From an uncultured Bacteroidales bacterium (GTDB lineage: Bacteria > Bacteroidota > Bacteroidia > Bacteroidales > P3), in the NCBI GenBank assembly GCA_947168515.1, contig CAMVMF010000038.1, positions 1-33,978 on the forward strand: a DNA stretch of 33,978 nt. The letters are read 5' to 3'. Shown in pieces: positions 9,488-16,592 of this stretch. A program made the position numbers and the translations under genes. The notes beneath the pieces are model-generated. The model searched no databases and was not told where the DNA came from. It saw only the letters and a list, made by a program, of their open reading frames with translations. Position 1 is the first letter of the stretch; each line of letters begins with the position of its first letter.

Positions 9488-11182
9488 TTATCTAACACTG
9501 AACTTGCGTGCCACATTTATTGTTTCATTATACAATCTCACCAAGTAAGTCCCCTTGGCCAAGCCGTCCACATCGATAACCATCTCGCAATCGGAGGGAC
9601 ATTCTTTGACGAAACTTTGGACCGTGCGGCCATCCAAGCCGATGACGGTCACATTCACGCGGCCTTCGACACCGCTCACGCTGATGGTGGTGCGGGTGTC
9701 GGCAGGATTGGGATAGACCGATACACGCAAACCGTCGGCATCTTCTATGCCCTGCTGCTGTTCCTGACCGGTGGTGAACATGACATTGGTGTACTCGCTA
9801 TAGCGGTTGTCGGCACATAGGCTGCGCACCTTGGCCATATAGCTTGTGTTGGCATTGAGGTTGGTCAACGTGGCCTGGGGCGTGCCGCTCACTTGCAGCA
9901 GGCCTAACTCCTGCCCGTCGACAAAGCCGGGCAAGCCATAAACGACCTCCCATTCGGCACCCTCATTGGCATTGTCGGACCAGGAGATAACGGCTTCATG
10001 GACGGTGGGGGCGGCGGTTACATTACTCACCACAAAACAGCTGCTGGTGGTCACCATCATAGTGTCGCTCCAAATGGAGGTGCTGTTAGCATCACACATC
10101 GAGCGCACAGAGACGCGGTAGTTGGTACCATAGCTGAGACCGGTAACGGTGTAGCTGTTGGTATTGGCGGTAAAAGTGCGGTTGTAGCCGCTGTTGAAGA
10201 CATGCACTTCCCACGAGGTAGCCGTACCCACGGCAGTCCAAGTGAAGGTGGCAGTGGTGTTGGTGATGTCGCTCAGTATCACGTCCTGAGGCATACGGCA
10301 GTGTTCGGCATCGGTAACGAAATAAACGGTGTCGGACCAATCGCTATAGCCATTGTATGCCAGAGAGCAGTCCTGACGTATACGCGCCATATAACGGGTC
10401 TCAGGCAAGAGCACATTACTCAAGGTCAAGAAGCAACCCGTAGCGTTGACCAAAGTCCAGCTGCTGTCGTCGACGGCCTTATATTCAAACTCGACATGGC
10501 CTGAGTGGTACTGGTTCCAGTTGAAAGAAGCCGACATGTCGCTAATGTTATAAACGCGCAGGTCGTGGGGTACCATGCAGTGGTCGTTGAAGTCAAAAAC
10601 CAGGCTGTCGATGGCTAGGAAGTTGACCCCCGAAGACATGATGGGACAGGACTTGAAACAGAAATAACGTCCGGTGTCGTTGTAGGCGGCAAAGTCGACA
10701 GTGAAACGCGCCATGGTGTCGGGAGAGCAGTATGGAATGGCCAGCAAGGTGTCCAAGGGAACAAAGTTGGCATCACTGGGATTGGTAGGATTGGTGGTGA
10801 TGCCGATAATCAGGTCGGAGTTGTGCGATGGACTGGTGCTGGACTTGCCGGCGCTGAAGGTCACCTGCAGATGGCTGATGTCCAGCGACTCTGCAAAAGG
10901 ATTCTGCAACACAGCCCAAGTGACACCCGTGCTGTAGAGGTCCAGGATGCAGGTCATATAGCCGTCATGGACATTGTACTGGCCGATGGAAGGCTCGTTG
11001 GTGCCCTGGAAATGCCAGCAGAAAGGCTCCGTCGGCGGAGTGGTGTTGTGGGGATAGGCCTGGAAGTCTTCCCACCAAGGCAGATTTCTGATGCTGTCGC
11101 AGGGTTTGTCCTGCGCATCCACCACCCTAGGCAAAGCCAAAAGCGTGGCACAAAGGATAAAAAATAGTAGTTTTTTTCTCAT
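9488..11182 (-). CDS. Fibronectin type III surface protein with T9SS sorting domain
   Basis: A 564-residue protein with signal peptide MRKKLLFFILC...VDAQ. It has a jelly-roll/MAM-like module (about residues 25-200), three fibronectin type III modules (about 200-480) and a C-terminal T9SS type A sorting domain (VYPNPADTRTTISVSG to the terminal FSVR). It is a shorter relative of the 2298-residue protein encoded 41 bases downstream, and both sorting domains share the decapeptide TTISVSGVEG and an EC-x2-DC cysteine pair. The two genes look like one operon, with this gene first. T9SS export is inferred from the sorting domain, since no secretion-machinery gene is in the window. No enzymatic motif was seen, so an adhesin or scaffold role is a guess. 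Confidence 0.85.
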   Translation of the reverse strand: MRKKLLFFILCATLLALPRVVDAQDKPCDSIRNLPWWEDFQAYPHNTTPPTEPFCWHFQGTNEPSIGQYNVHDGYMTCILDLYSTGVTWAVLQNPFAESLDISHLQVTFSAGKSSTSPSHNSDLIIGITTNPTNPSDANFVPLDTLLAIPYCSPDTMARFTVDFAAYNDTGRYFCFKSCPIMSSGVNFLAIDSLVFDFNDHCMVPHDLRVYNISDMSASFNWNQYHSGHVEFEYKAVDDSSWTLVNATGCFLTLSNVLLPETRYMARIRQDCSLAYNGYSDWSDTVYFVTDAEHCRMPQDVILSDITNTTATFTWTAVGTATSWEVHVFNSGYNRTFTANTNSYTVTGLSYGTNYRVSVRSMCDANSTSIWSDTMMVTTSSCFVVSNVTAAPTVHEAVISWSDNANEGAEWEVVYGLPGFVDGQELGLLQVSGTPQATLTNLNANTSYMAKVRSLCADNRYSEYTNVMFTTGQEQQQGIEDADGLRVSVYPNPADTRTTISVSGVEGRVNVTVIGLDGRTVQSFVKECPSDCEMVIDVDGLAKGTYLVRLYNETINVARKFSVR

Positions 11183-11293
11183 TTTACATATATTTTAAAC
11201 ATAATTACTATCTGTACACTATCATGCAAACAGAGGAGGCATCATGCATTTCCACCTACTCACGTGTTAACCACCCTCTTGCCAAAAATCGGG

Positions 11294-11301
11294 CAAAAAT
11301 A
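11294..11301 (-). promoter_or_regulatory. Candidate -7 box for the T9SS surface-protein operon
   Basis: On the minus strand this reads TATTTTTG, a match to the Bacteroidota TAnnTTTG -7 element, about 110 bases upstream of the ATG at 11182. No good -33 TTTG lies at the usual distance, so it is a partial match. Confidence 0.4.
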
Positions 11302-11953
11302 CACAAAAAAAATGACTTATCTCCCCATCCATGAAAAATTAACTTTTAGACAAGTTGATGAGAAGAAAAGGAATTCATCACCATGACACTCCTACAAACA
11401 GCAATAACAGCCACTAGAAGAAAAACACATCATATAGCAACCTGTAAATGAAGGTAGTATAATATTTGTAAGGGAATCTGCACAACGGCTGTACATAAAA
11501 GCCAACCACGACCTACTACTGCATACACGACCTGATTCAATATAACTAGTTACTCTTTTGGGCTCACCTGCAAGGATGGAAACGCGCTGAGTGACGGTAA
11601 AATCATACAGATAGCCTACAGCAAAGCTCTGACGGGCTCAGGCACCGATACTACGGTAGGCTTCACCTGCAGAAAACCAGCTAGAGCACCCAATCCCCTG
11701 TGCCAAAGAACACGTTTTTTCAAAAAGGACTGGAGCGTTATCTTTTTCGCCTACCACAGTTTCTGAGGCATCTCGTCGCACCCGAGGGTAGGATAAGAAG
11801 CCATCCGGTCGTGTCCATCATAAAACCTCTTTCGGACATGACCTGTTTCTTAAAAAAAACAAAAAAAATATCATGGAATCCTCCAAACCATATTTTTTAT
11901 ATACCTTTGTAATGTGGAAAATAGTCCTAAATAGAATTTAAATTATTATTCTA
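11302..11953. other. Gene-poor region with a possible decayed coding remnant
   Basis: About 650 bases with no convincing complete gene. A plus-strand frame stays open from about 11538 to 11765 without a plausible start codon and reads like protein (FGLTCKDGNALSDGK, then TTVGFTCRKP). It may be the 3' remnant of a lost gene or chance. A 70-codon frame at 11700-11912 has a different phase and no domain. The right end carries the -7 box of the phosphate transporter gene. Confidence 0.35.
11902..11909 (+). promoter_or_regulatory. Candidate -7 box of the Na+/phosphate cotransporter gene
   Basis: TACCTTTG matches TAnnTTTG and lies 44 bases before the ATG at 11954. No clear -33 element is seen at the expected spacing. 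Confidence 0.5.
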
Positions 11954-13690
11954 ATGAATTTTATAGAAATCCTTATCATCTTACTCAACTTTGCAGGTGC
12001 TCTTGCCATTTTCCTTTTTGGTATGAAATTGATGAGCGAAGGTCTACAGAAATTCGCCGGGAATAAAATGCGCTCAGTACTTGGAAAAGTCACGGGCAGT
12101 CCCGTACGCGGAATTCTCACCGGCGCTCTTGTCACCACCGCCATCCAATCATCCTCGGCCACCACAGTCATGGTGGTTTCTTTTGTTAATGCCGGACTAC
12201 TCACCCTCTCTGGAGCAGTTGCCGTCATCATGGGAGCCAACATCGGCACCACGGTCACCGCATGGATAATCACGCTCTTTGGCCTTGGCGAGTCCTCCAG
12301 TGCTTTCAGCCTTCCGATGTTCCTAGGTGCCATCTCATTGGTGTTTATGTTCCTCAAGCGCGACCGCATTAAATCTATCGGCGAGTTTGTAATGGGTTTG
12401 GCACTACTGCTTATCGGCATGGGGTTCCTTCAAAAAGCAATGCCCAATCTCGAAGAGTATCCCAATTTCCTGCACGCCTTGGCCACGCTCTCCGACTTCG
12501 GTTTCTGGTCCATCTTAATCTTTGTTATCATCGGTACACTGCTCACCTGCTTGGTACAAGCATCGGCAGCCATGATGGCCATCACCCTGGTGATGTGCTA
12601 TAACGGTTGGATAGGTTTCGATGCCGCCGTGGCCCTTGTCATGGGTCAGAACATCGGCACCACCATCACCGCCAACCTGGCAGCAATGGTAGCCAACGTC
12701 AACGGCAAAAAGGCTGCCCGTTCCCACTTGGTTTTCAACATGATTGGCGTGATTCTCACACTCATTTTCTTCCGTCCAGTACTCAATGTCATTGCCAACG
12801 CCACCGTAGGCATGATGGGTAGCAGCCCATACGTGGCGGTGGGTTCTGAGGGTTATAATCCTCAGTCCATCCCCATGGCCCTTTCGTTCTTCCACACCTT
12901 CTTCAACGTAGTCAATACCATCATCTTAGCCTTCTTCATCCCACAGATTCTCAAGATTGTTGACTGGATGGTGAAAGAGAAACCCGAAGAAGAGGAGGAT
13001 GTATTCAAACTCAAATATATTACCGGCAACTGGATGAACACATCCGAGCTCAACCTACAGGCCGCCGAAAAAGAAATCGAGGAATTCTCTAAACGAGTCC
13101 TACGCATGTTCACCTTCCTACCCAACCTCCGCACTGCCAAGGACGACGAGGAGTTTAACAATACCGTTGCCCGAATATCCAAATACGAGGAAATCACCGA
13201 CCGTATGGAGATGGAGATATCCAACTACCTCACCCATGTCTCCACCAACGAACTCTCTGACAAGGGCTCTCACCGCATCAGCTCGATGCTTCGCATTGTG
13301 GACAACCTCGAAAGCATCGGCGACAGCATCTATCAGGTAGCCATCACCCGCAAGAACAAACGAGAGACTGAGGTCCACTTCGACCAGCACCTCAATGACA
13401 ATATCGACCACATGACCCAACTGGTATGGAAAGCTCTGAACGTGATGGACAACAACCTCAGGGGCGACTACGACCATGTAGACATGACCAGCGCCAATGA
13501 AGCCGAAGCCGCCATCAACCAATATCGCGACGAGCTCCGCGCCGAATACGTCAACGCCATCAAGGATGGTTCCTACGACTACAGCATCGGCAGCCTCTAC
13601 AGTTCCCTCTTTGCCCTCTATGAGAAAATCGGTGACTACGTCATCAACGTCAGCGAAGCCATCGGTGTGAAATTCAAAGACAAAAAGTGA
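11954..13690 (+). CDS. Na+/phosphate cotransporter family protein with C-terminal PhoU-like domain
   Basis: A 578-residue membrane protein of the Na/Pi cotransporter (NptA/YjbB-like) family. The two inverted Na_Pi_cotrans repeats are visible: QSSSATT at 65-71 with GANIGTT at 94-100, and the degenerate VQASAA at 201-206 with GQNIGTT at 231-237. About eight hydrophobic segments fill residues 1-340. After an acidic linker (EEEED) a soluble helical PhoU-like region runs from about 365 to the end. It is predicted to import phosphate with Na+ across the inner membrane. It stands alone on the plus strand with its own -7 box and a strong terminator. The nqr operon downstream could supply the Na+ gradient it needs. 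Confidence 0.92.
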   Translation: MNFIEILIILLNFAGALAIFLFGMKLMSEGLQKFAGNKMRSVLGKVTGSPVRGILTGALVTTAIQSSSATTVMVVSFVNAGLLTLSGAVAVIMGANIGTTVTAWIITLFGLGESSSAFSLPMFLGAISLVFMFLKRDRIKSIGEFVMGLALLLIGMGFLQKAMPNLEEYPNFLHALATLSDFGFWSILIFVIIGTLLTCLVQASAAMMAITLVMCYNGWIGFDAAVALVMGQNIGTTITANLAAMVANVNGKKAARSHLVFNMIGVILTLIFFRPVLNVIANATVGMMGSSPYVAVGSEGYNPQSIPMALSFFHTFFNVVNTIILAFFIPQILKIVDWMVKEKPEEEEDVFKLKYITGNWMNTSELNLQAAEKEIEEFSKRVLRMFTFLPNLRTAKDDEEFNNTVARISKYEEITDRMEMEISNYLTHVSTNELSDKGSHRISSMLRIVDNLESIGDSIYQVAITRKNKRETEVHFDQHLNDNIDHMTQLVWKALNVMDNNLRGDYDHVDMTSANEAEAAINQYRDELRAEYVNAIKDGSYDYSIGSLYSSLFALYEKIGDYVINVSEAIGVKFKDKK

Positions 13691-13710
13691 ACTCAGTGAA
13701 TATCTCACCA

Positions 13711-13747
13711 AAGAAGGCTGCCGTGGTATAATCGCGGCAGCCTTCTT
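13711..13747 (+). terminator. Strong intrinsic terminator, possibly bidirectional
   Basis: A perfect 13-bp stem (13711-13723 with 13735-13747) with an 11-base loop, followed by TTC. It begins 20 bases after the stop of the phosphate transporter gene. On the minus strand the stem ends in CTTCTTTGG, so it may also end the convergent endonuclease transcript. Confidence 0.85.
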
Positions 13748-13793
13748 TTCATACGCTAAGCTTCAAGCAGCAGCACTTTGGCCTATCCCAATC

Positions 13794-14594
13794 TTAGTTC
13801 CAGTACATCCATTTCACCTCGCTCTCCACCTTTTTCTCAATCTTATCGTCTAACTGAAAAAATAAATCCCTCCCGATTGCCTCCTCCAACTCATCTACCG
13901 TGCAGGCATATTCCTTCCACGGGTGATGCTTGGCCTTGTTGGGCATCACGAAAGCGATGGCAGAATAATCGCTGCCGCTCTTAACCAACAGTGCCTTGAA
14001 AAATTGGTCGGGTATATGCACCTTGGCGGCTCCAATGGTGCCAAACTCATTGTTGGTAAAAATGGGGCCGCAGACCACCCAAACGCTTCCGTATTTTTTA
14101 GCCCAACCGCGTACCTTTTGTTCCAGTGAATTCCAGTCGCCGGCGTTGAGGGTATGATTCTGAGGACAGATATTGGTGAAATAATGGCTCTGCCAATACG
14201 TCACCGACGACCACCGCATATCGGCTTTAGGTGCCATGTGACCCTTGTCCCAACCGGAGTGGGCATAGTCTTCTCGCGATGCTTGCCGACCCTCGAGATT
14301 GGGGTCACGACTGAAATTAGAGCTGCGGGTGTCATACACACCATTCAGCTCCGACTCTTGCAGTTGGTACGCCACCCAATTAGGCACCAGCGTGGTATGG
14401 TTATAGGAGACAGTGAAACCTTCATACTCCAACACATGCTCGTTCTGGTTGATGGCCGGCAACTCAAGCATCTTGGTTTTATTGTCAACCCGTGATACTG
14501 GGTCAGCAAACGTATCACCACGTCCCGAACTAGAGACGCAACTATTTATAGACATAGCCATCATGGCTAACAACGACAACACAAGGAATTTCAT
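13794..14594 (-). CDS. Lipoprotein DNA/RNA non-specific endonuclease (NUC1/Serratia nuclease family)
   Basis: A 266-residue protein. The N-terminus is a lipoprotein signal with C19 after MAMSINS as probable lipobox, so the enzyme is likely membrane-anchored outside the cytoplasm. The nuclease signature is DKGH at 116-119, a variant of the usual DRGH with H119 as general base, followed by MAPKAD. The metal-binding Asn is probably N150 and the accompanying Glu E158, in NICPQNHTLN-xxx-WNSLE, matching the N-x7-E spacing of the Serratia enzyme. It is expected to degrade DNA and RNA. It converges on the phosphate transporter gene and shares its terminator hairpin. It is the second exported nuclease in the window, beside the S1/P1 enzyme. 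Confidence 0.9.
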   Translation of the reverse strand: MKFLVLSLLAMMAMSINSCVSSSGRGDTFADPVSRVDNKTKMLELPAINQNEHVLEYEGFTVSYNHTTLVPNWVAYQLQESELNGVYDTRSSNFSRDPNLEGRQASREDYAHSGWDKGHMAPKADMRWSSVTYWQSHYFTNICPQNHTLNAGDWNSLEQKVRGWAKKYGSVWVVCGPIFTNNEFGTIGAAKVHIPDQFFKALLVKSGSDYSAIAFVMPNKAKHHPWKEYACTVDELEEAIGRDLFFQLDDKIEKKVESEVKWMYWN

Positions 14595-14802
14595 ATACTG
14601 CTATTTAAGGATAAAAAAATAGAGCAAAAGCTAATGCATTTTACAACGGGGTGGTGTTGAGATACGCTGGCTACTTGGTAGAATAAAGGCAACTACAATC
14701 TAAGAGGTTGAACACGAATTGTACGTTTATATTTTGGACCTTCTTACAGGGGTGAGGACAAATAAAACGGATATCTAGAAGTATGCCTAAGAATCTCACA
14801 TA
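14595..14802. other. Short intergenic region, nothing recognised
   Basis: About 200 bases between two minus-strand genes. I found no open frame with recognisable content, no clear hairpin with a T-run and no consensus -7 box for the endonuclease gene. Confidence 0.4.
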
Positions 14803-15132
14803 CTATTGCTCGGGCACCACCGCCCAAAACTCCAATACCCCGTCGGAGTCGTTGATAAGACTGTGCGAATGACCCTTATGGCAATAGTGCACCAGGCCTG
14901 CGGCAACAGGAAGCATTGAACCATCGTATAGCACATGGCCATGTCCTTTGGTGAAAAAGAACACCTCGCTGGAAGTGTCATGGGTATGGAGGCCGATAGA
15001 AGCACCGGGGTCCAGCCGTGCTTTCATAATGCGGTTGAGACCATCGAAAAACATGTGAGCGTGGAGTTCCTTTTCGCCTCCCTTGAAATGTTCGAGGGCC
15101 TGTTCCTCTATAGTATCGAAATCAATTATCAT
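14803..15132 (-). CDS. Small single-domain cupin protein
   Basis: 109 residues when started at the ATG at 15132 (MIIDFDTIEE); an in-frame Met 9 codons upstream would add a hydrophobic stretch that does not fit the family. Cupin motif 1 is GLHTHDTSSEVFFFTKG (H49, H51, E56), and motif 2 is HKGHSHSLIN (H90 followed by N94), so a bound metal ion is expected. The protein fills one double-stranded beta-helix and no other domain. Such small cupins include isomerases, dioxygenases and sugar-binding proteins, so substrate and reaction cannot be named. It stands alone on the minus strand. Confidence 0.82.
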   Translation of the reverse strand: MIIDFDTIEEQALEHFKGGEKELHAHMFFDGLNRIMKARLDPGASIGLHTHDTSSEVFFFTKGHGHVLYDGSMLPVAAGLVHYCHKGHSHSLINDSDGVLEFWAVVPEQ

Positions 15133-15191
15133 AATCAAAAAAAAATAGCTATTTAACAAATAAGTCCTTTTGAATTATAACGACCAAATGC

Positions 15192-15199
15192 CAAAATTA
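15192..15199 (-). promoter_or_regulatory. Candidate -7 box of the cupin gene
   Basis: On the minus strand this reads TAATTTTG, matching TAnnTTTG, about 60 bases upstream of the ATG at 15132. A TTTG on the same strand ends about 25 bases further upstream, slightly farther than the usual 19-21. Confidence 0.4.
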
Positions 15200-15396
15200 T
15201 TGCATGGCCACTCGACACCCTGCTCAAATCGCAACTATTCACGTCATTTAAGAATCTAATTAGACAGGATTTATCGCATTTCGATAGGGCTGAGGCAGGA
15301 GATAGACCTTTGTCACTTGGGGGCATCTTGTCAAATTTGCCTCATAGATACAATAATTCTTCCCCTGCCACGTTATGTCATGAAAATAATGGAGCT

Positions 15397-16392
15397 ATGA
15401 GTATCTCAGATTCACAAGAACGTTACGTCAACTTCTACACCGATTTTGCCTTCAAGAAACTCTTCGGCACCGAGGCCAACAAGGAGCTGCTGATCAGCTT
15501 CCTTAACTCCATGTTCGACGGAAGGGAGGAGGTCTTGGACCTTGAGTACCTCAACGTGGAGCATCTGGGACCCTCAGCCGTGGAGCGCAAGGCGGTCTTC
15601 GATGTCTACTGTCGCAACAGCCAGGGCGACCGCTTCCTCATCGAGATGCAGAAGGCCGACCAGAACTACTTCAAGGACCGCAGCATCTACTACTCCACAT
15701 TCCCTATACAGGAGCAGGCCGTCAGGGGCGACTGGAACTTCCGGCTGGACAAGGTCTACACCATCGGCATACTCAACTTCACCTTCGACGACGACCCTGA
15801 GTACTTCCACCACGAGGTCAAGCTGGTGGACGTGAAAAAGAAAAACGTCTTCTACGACAAGTTGACTTATATCTATTTGGAAATGCCCAAATTCCATAAG
15901 AGCGAGGACGAATTGGAGACCCTTTTCGACAAGTGGCTCTATGCGATGAAGAACTTGGGCCGTCTGATGGAGCGTCCGCAAGCGTTGCAGGATGCCGTCT
16001 TCACCCGCTTGTTCGAGCAGGCCGAGATAGCCAAGTTCAGCCCCACGGAGCAGCGCGGCTACCGCGAGAGTCAAAAAGACTTCTGGGACCTTTTCAGCGT
16101 CAAGGAGACAGCGGAAATGAAAGGTCATGCCAGAGGCTTGGAAGAAGGCTTGGCCAAAGGCATGAAAGAAGGGCTGGCTAAAGGCATGAAAGAAGGGCTG
16201 GCTAAAGGCAAGGCTGAAGGTATCGAAGAAGGCCTGGCTAAAGGCAAGGCTGAAGGTATCGAAGAAGGGCTGGCTAAAGGTGAGAAACGCAAGGCTTACC
16301 AGATAGCCAGAAGTTTAAAATCATTAGGTCTCCCTCTAGAGACGATTGTTCAGACTACGGGACTGTCCCAGGAAGAAATAGACAGACTGTAA
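15397..16392 (+). CDS. Rpn family PD-(D/E)XK nuclease, copy 1
   Basis: 331 residues, started at the ATG at 15397 because the paralogue at 16593 begins at the equivalent MxISDSQERYVN; an in-frame upstream Met at 15310 has no counterpart there. It belongs to the Rpn / PDDEXK_2 'family transposase' group. The nuclease core is visible: FDVYC with D69, then IEMQ with E83 and Q85 (D...E-x-Q). Residues 90-235 complete the family domain (RSIYYS, YTIGILNF, KLTYIYLEMPKF). From about 247 the protein turns into tetrad repeats (EEGL-AKGM-KEGL), then a conserved tail ending SQEEIDRL. E. coli Rpn proteins cut DNA and have been reported as anti-phage toxins held in check by a separately translated C-terminal fragment. 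A matching internal start is present here. No consensus promoter was recognised upstream. Confidence 0.87.
   Translation: MSISDSQERYVNFYTDFAFKKLFGTEANKELLISFLNSMFDGREEVLDLEYLNVEHLGPSAVERKAVFDVYCRNSQGDRFLIEMQKADQNYFKDRSIYYSTFPIQEQAVRGDWNFRLDKVYTIGILNFTFDDDPEYFHHEVKLVDVKKKNVFYDKLTYIYLEMPKFHKSEDELETLFDKWLYAMKNLGRLMERPQALQDAVFTRLFEQAEIAKFSPTEQRGYRESQKDFWDLFSVKETAEMKGHARGLEEGLAKGMKEGLAKGMKEGLAKGKAEGIEEGLAKGKAEGIEEGLAKGEKRKAYQIARSLKSLGLPLETIVQTTGLSQEEIDRL
16117..16392 (+). CDS. Candidate gene-within-gene: C-terminal Rpn fragment, copy 1
   Basis: An in-frame ATG at codon 241 of Rpn copy 1 is preceded by AAGGAGA (16102-16108) at a good Shine-Dalgarno distance, 8 bases from the ATG. It would give a 91-residue protein (MKGHARGLEE...) containing only the tetrad-repeat helix and the conserved tail, without the nuclease core. 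This mirrors the RpnS antitoxins reported inside E. coli rpn genes. AAG-GAG also simply encodes Lys-Glu, so translation here is inferred, not shown. Confidence 0.45.
   Translation: MKGHARGLEEGLAKGMKEGLAKGMKEGLAKGKAEGIEEGLAKGKAEGIEEGLAKGEKRKAYQIARSLKSLGLPLETIVQTTGLSQEEIDRL
16132..16284 (+). repeat. In-frame tetrad-codon repeat array in Rpn copy 1
   Basis: Twelve-base units coding for four residues of the types EEGL, AKGM, KEGL, AKGK and AEGI are repeated in tandem. A 24-base unit encoding MKEGLAKG is perfectly duplicated near 16162-16209, and a 36-base unit encoding KAEGIEEGLAKG is duplicated, with a single-base difference, at about 16210-16281. Slippage or recombination could change the repeat number without a frameshift. 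Confidence 0.85.
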
Positions 16393-16592
16393 TCCTCCCC
16401 TATCGCATCACAAGAGGTCGCGTCCCTTGTCCGTATATATCAGCTTCGCGTTATAGAATAATTGCAATAAAATCCGTGCAATCCGCATGATTTATGTGTG
16501 GTTGATGAAGTCCAGGGAACTGACGAATTACACAGATTTACTGGCAATACAATATTTCTGATTTCTCCTCGTTATTAATAAAAATTGCTGCT

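Noticed and set aside
11700..11912. 70-codon plus-strand frame before the phosphate transporter
   Set aside because: It runs through the -7 box of that gene and shows no domain or conserved motif.
15310..15396. N-terminal extension of Rpn copy 1
   Set aside because: The tandem paralogue starts at the equivalent of 15397, and the extension does not resemble the family.
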